Below, one piece after another: positions 34,000 to 47,474 of a DNA stretch of 64,000 bases. The position numbers and the translations under genes were made by a program. Every line of letters starts with the position of its first letter. Positions within the stretch are counted from its first letter, which is position 1. Location: NCBI GenBank assembly GCA_033002965.1, contig JAURVB010013123.1, positions 62,001-126,000 on the forward strand, read 5' to 3'. Under the pieces are notes generated by a model. That model was given only the letters and a program-made list of their open reading frames with translations, ran no database searches and was not told the origin of the DNA. The stretch is from Piper betle. Its lineage: Eukaryota > Streptophyta > Magnoliopsida > Piperales > Piperaceae.

Positions 34000-35030
34000 A
34001 CTTATTAAGGTGGCATATTAAAAAATTAATGTAATAGTGCCACATTAAAAAATAAAATTATTTAAAATTAAATAAAAATATTTATTTTAAATGAAAATTG
34101 ACATAAATAATAAATTATTTTATTTTATTTAACTTCCTATTATAAGTATAATTTTTAACCCATATGTGAACTGAACAATAATATTTCATTCCACATACAA
34201 GTTTAAAAAATGATCTTGATGGGAAAAAGGTAAAATAATAATTTATTTTATTTAGTCATTATATATTTTATTTTAGCACATATATTTTATTTATTATATT
34301 ATATTATTTTATATTTTGATTAATTTTAACTGATTTTGTTTTGATTAATTTTATTTTTTTGCTGTGGAATTGCCATGTCACCCATAATTTAGTTGCAAAC
34401 CCGTCATGTCGTACCTTAATAATATTTGTTTAACTCTATTAGTTTTAGGGGTGGTTAGGTTTTGTTTAAAAGAATGAGGTATAAGTGATGAGTTGGGTTT
34501 ATTCCTGATATATTCACTCAAAAATTTTTTTCCAAAATTCCTTATCAAATACCATACTATTTGAAGTTTGAATAGAGCGAGCAAGGGTTCTTCAAAATTT
34601 GATTAAACTCGACTTGTCTTGATATTCGACTTGATAAACTTGATTCTATGCTTAACTCGATATTAAATTTAGTCCAGGTCTATTCTTATACCTATACAAC
34701 TCGTTCATTTCGATGCTTAATATTTTATATAAGAAATAAGATTTAAATTATATATATCTTAAATTTATATATATATATATATATATCCAAAGTATAAGAT
34801 ATCATTAAGAAATTTATACATGATTAAATTATTTTTATCCATAATTATATCAAATTTAAATTATTTTATTTATAAATTAAGTTTTAATGCCCATAGTGCG
34901 GGAAGTAACCATCTTTTCGCCTTACGCCCACATTACATTAAATTTTAATATGTAATATACAAAAAACAATAACATTAATAAATAAATACCAACCAAGACC
35001 GTAATCACATCTACTCAGATATTTTTTTAC
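34000..35030. other. gene-free AT-rich stretch upstream of the PTAR1-like gene
   Basis: Includes a TA run at 34765-34786. Nothing else recognised; the right end probably includes the promoter of the following gene, but no TATA box can be assigned with confidence. Confidence 0.5.
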
Positions 35031-35396
35031 GTTTGTCAAACCCCAAATCAAACCAGGTGAGCTTCAGCCATCCAAATTCTACTAATCGCCGGCTGAGCAC
35101 CCCTACACCGAAGGGTATGATAAGGTGTCTAAAGACTATGATCTTGTCGTTATACCCGTCTACGCCGCCATCGCCGCCACCAGTCCCGCTGCCGCCGATA
35201 GTGTTACTAGAAATGTTAAAGCCTTTTTATGATTCTTGTCTTGAATTTTGGTAGTGTCGCAAGGCGTTCTTGCTGTTTGTATTATTAATTCACTGCATTT
35301 ATGTTTTGGAAATATCACACGCAATCGTTTTGTTGAGTGAAATATTATCTGCTTTGGCATTTTTGGGTACTTGGGTTCTGGGGAGTAGATGCCGCA
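35031..35396 (+). promoter_or_regulatory. probable promoter/5' UTR of the PTAR1-like gene
   Basis: Less AT-rich than its surroundings, with a CCGCC-rich part at 35160-35205 directly upstream of the chosen start codon. It is probably 5' UTR or promoter. Open stretches on both strands here (35033-35254 plus, 35360-35160 minus) resemble nothing I know. Confidence 0.4.
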
Positions 35397-38300
35397 ATGC
35401 TAAACGAAGAATCACCTTCGGTATGTAGAGAAAATGACTCTCTACTGGATGAATTGGAGAGCAGTCTCGATTCTGATCGTTTGATGTAAGCAACTACTTC
35501 TTTTGTTCATTTTCTTGGGTTCTGAGTATGGGAGACTATTAGCTAAATATGTTGAATTTGATTTTGGAAAGACCAGTTCTTTGTTTGTTGACCTACGTTG
35601 TGGTGAAAGCTTGTTGATGTTTTAGAGGAGCGTTTTGAGTCAACTTATTCTTTTTTGTTGCCCTTTTGTGATTGTTTATCTTCTGGGATTCTGTGAATGG
35701 GATCTATATTAGCTAATATCGTGAATTTGCTATTGGAAAGATTCCTTCTTGGTTTATTGATCTACATCGTATAAAAACTTTGTTGATGTTTTAGAGAAGT
35801 GTTCTGAGATTTTATTTTTAAGATGAGATTGGGAGTGTCATCTACAATGGTTTGGGCATCCAGGTAAATTTTTGTGTTTGCGAACTTGTTAAGTCCTAAA
35901 TTATGTGTTGTTGACTAAAAGTATGTGGGGTGGTATACTGGTTCCACATCCATTTTGCAAATATCGTATGGATTTGTGTGAAAACACACATTTGGGATAT
36001 TATCTTTATGTTGTGTTCCCTGTGCATGCGGTTGCTTATAACAAGTTCTCTTCCTTGCCTGCAGTGATGAGTTGGGCTTTGTTCATCCATCACAAATTGA
36101 AGCTCTTAATAATGACAAGGAGCTTTTGAGCAGTAACGTAGTGCACTCAATTGCTTATAACAATACATTTTGGCACAAAGATCATAAGTTGGCCATCTCG
36201 ACATCAGCAATTCCTTCACTTTTTAAGTCTGCCAAGAGTGCTTATACAAGTGCAAGTGACGAGTACAAAAAGGTTACACTTGGAAGTAATTCCGACTTAG
36301 AAAGACTTCTTGAATCTAAGGTCATGAAGCATAGCAAAGCTTTTCTATTGTTGAATTATGACAACTCTAGTGTATGGAATGTAAGGTTTGTATTGCATTT
36401 TTATTTTATGAACTTCATTAAACCTATTAATTGACTTATTCTGTGATGTCTAAAACACCACCCTTCCTAAACTTTCTTCAAAACTCAATCTTTTTCTTCA
36501 TCTGTAGGCATTTTATTTTTTGAATATTATTATGGACTTTGTAACCTAGTATTCTTTGTTGAATGAAATGCTGGGATATAGTCCTCATTACCTCTTTTTA
36601 ATCTTGTGGATATTTGGATGTTGACATTTTGGCGATGACAAGTGCCATCTTTATTTATAACAGGAAGCTTGTGATGTCAAGAAATCCGTGCTTGTCAACT
36701 TTTATGGATGAACTCCAGCTGTCTGCACTTATTCTTTCTTATGCTGCTAAAAGTGAGCAGACTTGGAGTCAAAGGTACTTATATTAAGCTAGTATTAGAC
36801 ATGCACATTTTATTTTCGTTTTCTAGTGAACTTTTTAGGATTGATTTACCATTTCTTGTGATATGAGTGGGATACAACTTCTATGCAGACTTTGCTTTTG
36901 TTTCTATGGACTCATACATGTGCTAGTTGAAGCTTGGAACAGGTTTCTTTGAATGTATGAGCAGAACATTCAACATTGGCAGGCTTTAAAATGATTGTGT
37001 TACAGGCTGACGTTGCAACAGTGGAAATTTTTTTCTACTAATATTGTTTTATCCTGCATTTTGAATGTTATTTGATGGTTACGCCATTTTTTTATGATTG
37101 ATTTTGAGATTTTTTTCTGACATACAGTGATTAATTTCAGGAGGTGGGTGATCAAGATGATAATTAGTGAATTCCAAACCATTCCTGAAGTGATTGCAAG
37201 AGAATCTGAATTGGTGGAAAACATTGCTGAGGTTTTCTATCTTTTGATTAGTTCTCTAGATCTTGTAGAGTGCAGGTTGATTTCTTGTTATGAAATAGTA
37301 GGTGTGTGAGTGAGTCATTACTGTTGAACCCTAGGGTGCTGTAGCCATAATGATACATTCAACCTGCAAGGCACAACTTGAAAATCAAACCTATAATAAT
37401 AGTGGTAGAAAGATAAAACACAAGGCAATAGCCAATAGTTATTTTTCTTGATGTTATTTGTTAGATATAAGCGGTCGTGTGGCATACATGTAAGTGAAGC
37501 AAAGGTACACAGTGTTGAAATCTATATGGTATAACACGAGATGCATAAGGGAATTCAAGGTCATTTTTTTTATAGTGACCACTAGATCTTTATGTTACAA
37601 CATAATCTATGGATACTTATCAAAATTATGTATTAGATAATTTATCGTTTCACCAAATTAAATACCTGTCAATCTTCCAAATCAATTTCACTGTATAAGG
37701 AAGAACAATATTCTTTCTAATACTAAATCTTGATGGAAGATAACTAAGAATTAACTGTGAAGAAGGTTAATGAACGATTCAAAGAGAGAAAATTAGGTGT
37801 GAAGGAAGAAAATGTGGACAAATCAGAGAGGAATAAGAGATTGCCAAGCAAGCCTATTAAATTCTTGAGAACTCTTGTGCAAAGAAGGCATGAAGTCATA
37901 TTTATAAACCAAAAGTAAAAGTCATAATACATGTAGCATTCTAATGTGAAATAGAACAAGGAAACACTCTAATATGACCCAACTAATGATAATATTCTGT
38001 AGTCAACTAAAATAAGACTCATGAAAATTAAAGCACTTCTTACATTAGTATAAGACTCAATAATGAACTTCCATTTATGCTCTGGCATCTGCAGGTGTAG
38101 TTAAATTTTATGACAGCTATCATACAACTGTAGGTATATATATATATATATATTTATATGACAATCTCCGAGTATTTGTGTGGACGTCTATATCCACATT
38201 ATTCATTTATCTTATAATGATAGGAAATGTAGTATGTGCTTTTGGATCATTCTTGGTGGCTTTCTTGATAGTATTTTTCCTGAACATTTGCAGCTCTTAT

Positions 38301-40433
38301 TTGCAGAAGTTTAAAATGAATTACCGTGCATGGCATCATAGATGTTGGCTTGTGTCTTACATGACAAAGATACAGGTAATCACTTTTGTTCTGTACTTCA
38401 GAATACTAAATATCAGTTATAATTTCTCGATGAGAAAAGTAAATGAATGCTGTTCCAAATTTGATTTCGTGATGATTGGAGGAAGAATAAAAAGAGTCGC
38501 CGGATATATTGGCTCCATTGGCTTGATGAAAACATTCAAAATGTGCTTTCTTTGAAAAAAAAAGACAGAACGCTAGAGATGTGGAATTTTTACTATGTGA
38601 TTTTATGCTTTGCGTCTAATTCTGGGTCATGTGGAATGACAAAATATGATCTTTGTCCCCGAGATGAGGTGGAAGAAGTGTCTAAGTTCTTAATGCGATG
38701 AGGAATCTTTTCTCAGAACATGCTGTGAACTTATTTGTTTTTGTTTTTTGTTAGGTTGGTGTGGAGCTCAGCAGATCAAGAAAATGGGCTGAGATGCACA
38801 TTGCTGATAATTGTGGCTTTCATTTCCGTCGAGTGAGATTTAATAGTTCCTTTGGTATTAGCAGTGGAAGAGTGCTGGTAATGGTGCCTGAAAACATTTT
38901 CTAATGCTCAGCTCTTATTATTGAGTGCAGAGGCTAATCGTCAAGATGAGTGATGATTATTTAAAGTCAGATTCTGAGTTGGGCTGTCAATGTAGCGATG
39001 AACGTTTCCGATTGTTGGAGGTATATATTTCCAGAAGAAGGCAATAATTTTTTTCAATCTATTGTTCACTTTTGTTATGAGTAAATCTTTGAACTTATGG
39101 CTTGTGCTCATTATAATTCATGGTTCTTGAGTTTGAAGTTACATATACAACTTGCAGGAGGAGCTTACATGGAATGAGACATTGATCAAACAATTTGTGG
39201 GAAGGGAGGTACGAATTTTTGTTATTTTGCAGATACTAGTAAAAGATGAATTTTAAAAGCTAGATTACAGATATAAATTTTAAAAAATTTCTAGAAAGTT
39301 TAAAAAATAATGATAAATACTGTCTAACAAATGGTCTTATCAATTTTTTTATAGTGGAGATGCTGAGTGAGATGTATACCATTTGTATGGTATAGAGCTT
39401 TGTTCTACTTCTACCAAGATGCCACTCTTATGTATGGCACTGAAGTTTAATCTTGTTTATTCTATATCTTAGGGCAAGATGTAATTCAAAAGAGATTTGA
39501 CTTGTGGAAGTACCTTTTTGTTGAAACTTAAAAAATTTTCAGATGCTGCTACATGCAGTCTGTTGAAGGAGGAGGTGGAATGGGGGAGTGAACAGGAAAA
39601 TCAAAAAGGTTTAGGGAAACAGGGATAGAGAGAGATAAAAGGAGTGGAAGGAGGGAGAAAGAGGAGATAATTTATTCTCATTATTGTTAGTGCAAGGTAA
39701 TATTTGCAAATAATTATTGGATTGGATTTATGGTTTGCTTTTCATTTAGTGGAAGCATATATTTGATTGGAAATCTTATTTCTACAGAAAATGATGGGAT
39801 CATTTCTCTTTCCATGATTATAACCTGATTATTTAAGCTTTCTTTTGCAGAGTTTATGGGTTCATCGTCGCTTCATTTTTCAACTTTTGGTGGGCAATAT
39901 ACAAACTAATAATTGTGTTTATTGCTGTCATACGAAAAATGTTTCCTCAAACCAGAAATTGAGAAACCTTTTGGATGCTGAACTTCAGATTCTTCAATTT
40001 TGCTTACAATATTCATATAATGATTTTGAGGATGATGAGTCACAGAAGGAATTTGCTGCTTCTTATGTTGTATGGATAACAAAGGTAAATGTCCTTCCAA
40101 AATGTTTGCAGTGCCTTCCTGTCTATACTATTGTTATCTTGATTTAATGAATCACTCATGAAATATGGATGTCTTAGCAAATTCATTGTTCTGAAAGCAT
40201 GGAATTTCGGAAGAAAGTCTTGGAGCTTCGTGAGTTGGGAGGCATTATTAGCATGTTATGCCCAGGTAAACTGTTGGTTTGGGAGACTTTGGCTGGTTGA
40301 TCTCCAACTTAAATCTTAACAGGCAAGTGTTTTCTCTATAACTCTGCTGGTAAACTTCATGCCTTTTGAATACCAAAGTCCTTTCATTTTTTGAATTGAA
40401 CTACTTAGTTTTATTTTCTTGCTTTCAGGATAG
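35397..40433 (+). CDS. protein prenyltransferase alpha-subunit repeat protein (PTAR1-like), 11 exons
   Basis: Exons: 35397-35485, 36065-36385, 36664-36774, 37141-37231, 38307-38375, 38755-38832, 38931-39020, 39158-39208, 39851-40084, 40178-40265, 40429-40433. All junctions are GT/AG, phases agree, and the spliced frame is 1227 nt (408 residues plus TAG) with no internal stop. The protein matches the plant superfamily of prenyltransferase alpha-subunit repeat proteins (Arabidopsis At1g10095-like, animal PTAR1). Diagnostic segments are DELGFVHPSQIEAL and FWHKDHKLAIST near the N-terminus, then PPTA-type helical repeats around SSVWNVRKL, QTWSQRRWVIKMI, YRAWHHRCWLVSYM and SLWVHRRFIF. Animal PTAR1 pairs with RabGGTB in a geranylgeranyltransferase (GGTase-III); that role in plants is inference. 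The ATG chosen is the first in frame after an upstream stop at 35337-35339; an additional upstream 5' exon cannot be excluded. The intact frame among relics suggests a live gene. Confidence 0.88.
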
Positions 40434-40998
40434 ACGGGAAAAAATGGAAGGTTGTGCGAATTGATTAGGGCTTTTCTACGATTTGTCGGCAAATATAGTG
40501 ACTGATCGTGTGAGGGGAATCATAACTCTGACCCCAGCCTGGGATAAGGTTAAAGAAGAAAAACGAAGAACAGCTTTTAGGATGTGCTGCCAACCACCCA
40601 ACTCCAATGCTTTAGAGTAGAAACCTGGAAGGTTCTGTGTCCTTACGACGATCCAATTTTCGGGACATTGCACAAGTTTAACTTTTATTCGTCGAAGATG
40701 CTAGAATAATTATTGTGCTGCTATACAACTCTTTTGGTTGTCTCTGCATGTGAGTAGAACACCGGTATCTATAGTACGTTATATATTTTAAATTGAATGG
40801 ACAGAATTTGTGTGTGTTCTCTCTAGCGTGTACTAGGTTAATTATGTTTATTAAATCCTATTCTAACAATACTCACCAACTATTAGTAGCCACCTGCACC
40901 CATATGGAAGATGAAATTCTGAAACTGTTATCGAAGTCAAAATGAGAAGTGGGGGAAATGTTGGTAAGGTTACTCGTTGGCGTTACATTATGTATAAC

Positions 40999-41048
<50 letters not shown>

Positions 41049-41090
41049 ATAGTAATCTAATAATAAGCACTTTTTGCCGGAAAAGGGAAA
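40434..41090. other. 3' UTR of the PTAR1-like gene and flanking DNA
   Basis: The final 3' UTR exon begins at 40429 with the stop at 40431-40433; the transcript end cannot be placed. A TA microsatellite occupies 40999-41046. Confidence 0.5.
40999..41046. repeat. TA microsatellite
   Basis: Nearly 50 nt of pure TA dinucleotides downstream of the PTAR1-like gene; no viral sequence adjoins it. Confidence 0.95.
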
Positions 41091-41099
41091 GATATTTTT

Positions 41100-42570
41100 T
41101 AAATTACTAGCCGGTGGGAAATTGAAATAATTATTAAAAAAAGGGGAAAGTTATGAATTGTCATAAAGGTTAACTTTTAGTTTAAAATATATAGATATTA
41201 AAAAAATAATAACGGTTTCCGGACCAGAATGATCTACAGCCGGATGGTGCAGCACCGCCGCCTCAGGACGGGCTGGCTGCTAGCCATTTGGCCACTGTCA
41301 GCTTTTGCTAGGATGCTACGGGTGGCCAAGTAGTTGCCCTTGGCCCAGCCGACAATGTCGAAGTGGCTAGATCACCGGCAGGTAAATGGCCTTTCCCATC
41401 GGCTCATAGCCGTGGCAAATAGGATAAATACTGTGGAAAATTAAAAATTGTCACTCCTACAGTTATAAACCGTGGCACACGCAGCGGAGACAAACAAAAT
41501 ATTTAACTACGGTATAGCCGTGGTTATCGTGTGGTAAAATTTAACTACTATGAAGCCGTCGTTACTCGGTGGCAAAATTTGAACACCATGCAGTCGGGGT
41601 AACCCAGTAGCACCGACGAGGGTATGAGGTGGCCGGTACCAGAGGCCGCGGAAGGACAGGTGGCATGGCGGGGACGGCCATGACAGCCAAGGGCGGCTTC
41701 TGTGGAGGGCGAAGGCGGCGGTGGGGGCGAGCGGCGACGGGGTGGAGGGCAGCCAAGGCTGGTGGGGGCGACTGGCATCACGGTGGAACGATATTGAGGC
41801 GACCGGGGGCAGGGCCAAGGCTGTGGCAGCAGATGGCGGTGCGGTAGAGAGGCGACCGAGTCAGGCGGGAGTGAGGCAGAATCAATGGGAGACGGCAAGG
41901 GCCAGAGGCAGCGGCAGTGGGGGCGAGCGGTGACACGGCAGAGCGGGCGGTGGAGGCGTCGAGGGCGGCGTCGGGGCGAGCGAGGGCGGCCACGGGGCAG
42001 GGACAGTGGGAGCGGATGGCAGGGGATAACAAGAGCAGGAGTGGCGGCCGAAGCATCGGCGGCGGGGGTAGGAAGGCAGGAGTGCGGGGGAGGCGCCCGA
42101 CGGGGCCAGCAGCGGCGCAGGGTGGCGGCCAGAGGCGGTGGTGCGGCGGCTGAGGAGGTGGTACCGGCGGAGACTGGACCGAGGCGGGAGGCAGTGGCCG
42201 AGGTGGTAGCGGTGGTGCGATGTCTGAGGCGATGGCCAGGGCGGAGATGGGGCCATGGTGGGAGGCGGTGGCAAGGCAGTGGCAGCAACGGAGACGGGGC
42301 CAAGGCTAGCGGCGGTGGCTGCTGGCGATAGCCTGCGTAGCACGCGGCCCTTTGCCGAGTGTGGTGCTGCGCACGTGGCTGCGTATTTTGCAAATAAAAA
42401 AATTGTTTGGGTGGGATTTTTCCTCCCAAGATAGTGTTCTTTTAAAAAATAATTGCCACGGTTCGTCATGGCAAAAAAAATCTGCAACTCCCACGGCTGA
42501 CCGTAGTCTAACGGTTACATTACCCCATCTGGGAATGGTAAAGTGGCGGTAAATTTTCTATGGTTACAGG
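41100..42570. mobile_element. GC-rich element with inverted subterminal repeats, possible CACTA remnant
   Basis: Left side carries repeated plus-strand motifs (AGCCGTGGCAAAT, AACCGTGGCAC, AGCCGTGGTTA, GGTGGCAAAAT at 41405-41580); the right side carries the same motif inverted (GCCACGGTTCGTCATGGCAAA, CCACGGCTGACCG at 42456-42515). Inverted subterminal motif clusters around a GC-rich core (41600-42340) are typical of non-autonomous CACTA/En-Spm elements. I could not find clean CACTA termini or a 3 bp duplication, so the class is tentative. The long open frames in the core (e.g. 42429-41548, 293 codons) are Pro/Arg/Ser-rich by base composition and are not supported as genes. Confidence 0.4.
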
Positions 42571-45054
42571 TGTAATACTTCGATCTGGTTTACTTAAAAA
42601 TTAAATCAAAAATATTATTATTAAATTGAGTTACATTTAAATTGATTAATTTAAAAGACTTGAACGAGAACTAGAATAAAGTAACTCTCTTGGTGTTTTG
42701 ATAAATAAAGACATTATCAAATATGTAGCCAAACATTTAATAAGAAAGGATGAATGAATGCGCAAACAATCAAATGAGAAATTATGTGTAATGATATAAC
42801 ACGTAAACACTCAACACATAATAAAAACCAAAATATAAATAAATAAAATAAGAGAGTAAGTATTTCAAAACAACGGCTAAAGCTAAAACTTGAATGCCTC
42901 ATCAAGATCTGATATTATGTCTAATCTTCTTATACATAAGCTCTTGAGGGCATACATTATAATACACCAAAAAAAGATATAAGCACACAATAAATGTAGA
43001 CAAAAGCACGAAAGAAAAATAACGGGGCTTCGAGCTTAAGTTTGTATAGCCCCGATTTGTCCTTCCACCATGCCAACCCAACACACTGGAAGAGAAGACC
43101 TATATATATATATATATATAATGGTAAAAACATCACTAACGATTGTTATTTACCTGGAAAATAGCTATTACAAATTGGCACGTAAAATCTGACTTCCATG
43201 AGGAAGGAAAACCAATATAATATTAATGAGAACGCTTAAGAGGCATCTACTGAAGAGTCATTAAACTATAAACAAAATAGCATCCCACATTGAATTGTTG
43301 TTGTGCCACTCTTGGCAAATTCTTCTCTCAAGTATAACTGGTCTCACTCTCGGGAAAAATATATATATCCTAAGCCTTCTTCATACCTCTATATAACTCA
43401 TTGTTTAGAGCATAAAAGCCGAGTACTCTCATCTTAAGCGAGATCGAACTTGGCAACCTAATCAAAACCTATTACTAAGTGAATGACTAACAACATTATA
43501 TAATGCATGGTTATGGTGTGTACTCACATTGACCATTACGGCAACAATCAATAACATCAAACAAATCAACAAATAAATACTTGACACAAAAATCGAGACA
43601 TGACAAGCAAAACAAATAAATAAATAAACAAGTCAAATAAATAAAAATAATAGGTGCATGAGTAACATCAAAACAATAATAAATTATAAATTACATACAA
43701 ATGAAATAGTTAGGTAAATAAGTAGCAAATAATAATTGAATAAATCAATAATTAATAATTAATAAAATAAACTCACTTATAAATAAATAAATGATAAATA
43801 AACAAATAATACATTAATCAAGCAATAATAATAATATAGATAATTAAATACTTCATGAGTTTGCAACTAAACGCAAGTAGATAATAATGCATGCAAAAGT
43901 AAGCGATTAAAAAAAAAAAGACAAAAAATAAACAAGTGAATGAATAAATAAAAAATACAATCAGTAAATAAATAAATGATAATACCTAATCATGATAAGT
44001 AATAAGATAAATAACAATTTCATGAGTATGCAATTAAAAGTAGATAAATAATAACATATGTGTGAGCAATTGTATAATTAAATAAAATTTGATAAACATG
44101 AATAGGATTAATTTCAATAAGTAAACATGTCATCAATGAGGATCAATAATTCAAACATGTATCACATATGGTGAATAAATAAATAACAAGAGATAAATCA
44201 AATAATGAATAAATCAATAAATCAATAAACAAATAAATAATATGTAAGTAAAAATAGTCATAATATCAAAATATATCTAAACTACTGTAGGTAGTTTTGA
44301 ATTACCAAGAACGGTCGAAAAACGGATGAAAATGGGAGAAATAGGCTACTAAGTCAACTGGTTGAGTTAGACCTAGTTGGGCTGAGTCAACTTGGTCTAG
44401 GTTGATCTTAAATGGTGGGTTGTGTTGGCTTAGTGGACATAGACACAGCCAAGAATAGGGTACGGACAAAATGGACTTGGTCGCAGGTAGTCAGGCATGA
44501 TGGGGCCACTGATGCCCATTACCAGAAAATGGCAACAGCGGCGAAGCAAGGTTCACCGCCAGGATTGGCAGGGGACGGTGAGGGGAAGGTGATGGCAGTG
44601 AAGGTTGATAGAATCTAGCTAACAATTGGCTAGAAAATGGTAGGAAGGAGAAAGTATCGCCTTCGGAAATGAGGACATCCCCTGTGGCGATAGTCGACAT
44701 GGCTGGGTCCGATCAATCAGTCAGAGGTGGCTTGTCAGCACCGAAAAAGCTTCGAAAGGTAGCAACTGTGGGATCCGACAGACAAAATGCCCCTATTAGT
44801 GCCTAACACGGCAATTCCCATGCCGATGGTGGGTTTGGTGCCAATCCGGTGGCTGGAGGTTGGCCGGAGGCTCGCCGGTAGTGAGACAAAGTGGCGGCGG
44901 CACTAGGGCTAAAATCCTCCAAACAATGTGGGAGAAAATCCCAGGAAAATGGGAGGGGAAGCTAGGGCTGACATGGAAGGCTTCGATCTTGCCATGTGAC
45001 ACGATTTGGACGTCCAACAACTCATGGGCCTAATGGGGTTCACCTAGGATATAT

Positions 45055-45095
<41 letters not shown>

Positions 45096-45595
45096 ATGTC
45101 ATCAGTCAAAACTGACTCGAAGCCTAACGGGGACTCTATGAACAAAAATCAAGGCAAGGAAGCTAAATGGGCCTTGAAACCTTAAACTCAACCGGTGATA
45201 ATATAAGATTCAAATAAAAAATTGAGCTCACAAGGGCAATCTGGTAATCTGAAATCTCTAAAATACATGCAAAAGAGATACTTCAAAAAAATCCCAAAAG
45301 AATACTAAATGTTGCAACAGCCTAGATCTAGTTTTCAAACCATGAGCTAACACAAAAAAGAACATGTATACCTCGAGTATACACTGATAACTTATGCTAT
45401 GATGTAGCATAACTAAAGTATTATCTATATATCATGCATACTCAGCTTCCATAACATGTTCATATGGTCATCCAAGCACATATTCATGGTATGAAAGCTG
45501 AACTGACTCGAACTGACTCAAGGCTGACTCAAATCAGGTAAGGTAACAAGCAGATTTATTTTGCACATGGGGGCTCTAAGCTTGTATCTCTAACA
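42571..45595 (-). repeat. Tekay-like LTR, reverse orientation
   Basis: Reverse-complement alignment with the 5' LTR of the LARD-like element: plus-strand TGTAATACTTCGATCTGGTTTAC at 42571 mirrors the LTR end GTAACCCAAATCGGGGTGTTACA, and 45400-45570 mirrors the LTR start region (AGTTCGAGTCAGTTCAGCTTT). The TTTA tract (43560-44260, as its complement) and the TA microsatellite (45058-45086) are at homologous positions. No primer-binding site or polypurine tract adjoins either end, so it is a solo or detached LTR. Confidence 0.8.
45058..45086. repeat. TA microsatellite inside the reverse LTR (empty viral site)
   Basis: Occupies the same LTR position as the viral integration site in the LARD 5' LTR, but with no viral insert. 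Confidence 0.85.
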
Positions 45596-45789
45596 TTTAG
45601 AAATGATCTTCATACTCCTATGCCAAGACTTTGCTTTGACCTAGGTGAGGTCACTCTTTTGTGAAAATATTGTACATACAAAAAAAGAAAAAGAAAAAAG
45701 AAAGAAAAAGAGAAAAAAAAGCCAGCATATGACCTGCTATTATATTATGTTCTGATCTATTTTGCAAGTAACTAGTCGATAGGTGCATT

Positions 45790-47474
45790 GAAGATTTCGC
45801 CGAACACTCATTGCTTCAAGAACCCAAGAAGGTAGTGAGGAGGCTAATGTACATACATGTATGTGTTGTGGGGCCCATATTCATGGTTGGAATTCACTGT
45901 AGACTACGACTACATCCAAGAAAGGCTAATGTTGTGGTTGACGCCCTAAGTAGGAATCCCTAAGCCAGGATTTCTAGTACAATGGCGACCAAGTGGGGAT
46001 TGACAGAAGATATCATAGAGGTGAATCAAGTGTGTAAGATGAATTCTCTCATTACTAATTTGACTATCTCCAATGACTTTGACCTAATTAAGGTGGCTCC
46101 AGAAAAAGATAAGGAGTTAAAAGGTTTTCTCACTTCTCTTAACTCTGTCAAGAAGGGGTAGATGAAGTGATCAGATTTGAAGGTCGACTATGCGTCCCAA
46201 AGAGTGAAGAGCTTAGGAATGAAGTCTTTCACAGAGAACATCATTCAAAGTACACCATTCACCTAGGCATCACAAAGATGTATCATAGATATGAAGAAGG
46301 ATGTTTGCTAACTTTGTACCCAATAGTTTGATATGTCAAACAAGTGAAGTTTGAGCATCAATGACTTGGAGGACAATTCTAACCTCTTGAAGTCCCAACC
46401 CAAAAATGGAAGGATACCACTTGTGATTTTGTAGTTGGGCTACTTCGAACTAAGAAGGGACATGAAGTACTAGAGGTGGTAGTTGATAGGCTCATAAAAT
46501 CAGCTTATTTTATTTCAGTTAAGATTTATTCAACTATACATGGAAAATATTGTGAGATTCCATGGTACACTTGTATCTATAGTGTCTATAAAGGTGCAAG
46601 ATTCACCGCTAGAGTATAGAAGGAATTCCAAGAGCAATGAGTACAAAATTGGAGTTTAGTACTCTATTCCATCCTTAGACTGATGGACAGTCAGAAAGGA
46701 CCATCCAAATACTAGAAAATTTACTTAGATCATCTATTTTGGATTGGCAAGGTAGTTGGGTAAACCATTTACCATTAGTAGAATTTGCTTAATAATAGCT
46801 ATCAGTCTACTATAAGTATGACACCTTTTGAAGTACTATACCAACATGTTGGTTATACAATAGAGATCTAGTGTAGACAATAGAGATCCAATGCTAGTTG
46901 GACCAGAAATAATTGAGAAAACTATCAAGATAGTTAACTTAATGAGAAAGAGGATGAAAGAGGCACAAGATCGCCGAAATCCTATGCAAACTTTTACCCA
47001 AGGAACTTACAGTTCGATGTAGGAGACCATGTTTACACAAGGACTTCACCAATCATAGGGGTGATGAGATTTGGCAAGTCTAACAAGTTAAGTCCAAGGT
47101 ATGTGAGACAATTTGAGATCCTAAGAAGAGTAGGTGTTGTAGCTTAATAGTTAGCTTGGCTATGACTCTAACTTCAGCCCATGACGTGTTTTACATCTCC
47201 ATGTTGAAGAAAAGCAGTTCGATGCACCCCACAAGATCGACTTCAATGAGGTGGAAATTAAGGAGAACTTGTCTTACATAGAAACACTCTTGAAGATTTT
47301 GGACACCAAGAAAAAGGTACTAAGGACAAAAACCATCTTTACAATAAAGCTTCTCTAGAAGAGTCATGCCCTAGAAGAAGCCACATGGGAAGTGGAAGTA
47401 GATATGCGAGCAAAGTACCCAGAGCTATTTCCTTAGCTAAATTTCAAGATGAAATTTTTTTAAGGAGGATAAAA
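45790..47474 (+). mobile_element. Ty3/gypsy chromovirus (Tekay-type) pol remnant: RNase H end, integrase, chromodomain
   Basis: Interrupted plus-strand similarity: an RNase H tail with ANVVVDALSRNP at about 45929-45962; an integrase zinc-binding segment with HLGITKMYHRYEEG; integrase core pieces around 46430-46850 (WKDTTCDFVVGLL, STISMTPFEVLY); and a chromodomain tail EEATWEVEVDMRAKYPELF at about 47377-47433, a Tekay hallmark. A polypurine tract (AAGGAGGATAAAA, 47462-47474) closes it. Numerous stops and frameshifts exclude function. Gag, protease and RT are missing on the left, where a purine-rich low-complexity stretch (45680-45720) intervenes. Confidence 0.8.

Noticed and set aside
34012..34380. 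Possible MITE with GTGGCAT ends
   Set aside because: The inverted similarity is too short and imperfect, and no target duplication was found.
35104..35254. Upstream open frames as an extra 5' exon of the PTAR1-like gene
   Set aside because: No similarity to family N-termini and no clear donor/acceptor pairing; left as possible UTR.
41548..42429. 293-codon minus-strand open frame
   Set aside because: Pro/Arg/Ser/His-rich translation of a GC-rich repeat core; overlapping long frames exist on both strands in several phases, and there is no domain or motif.
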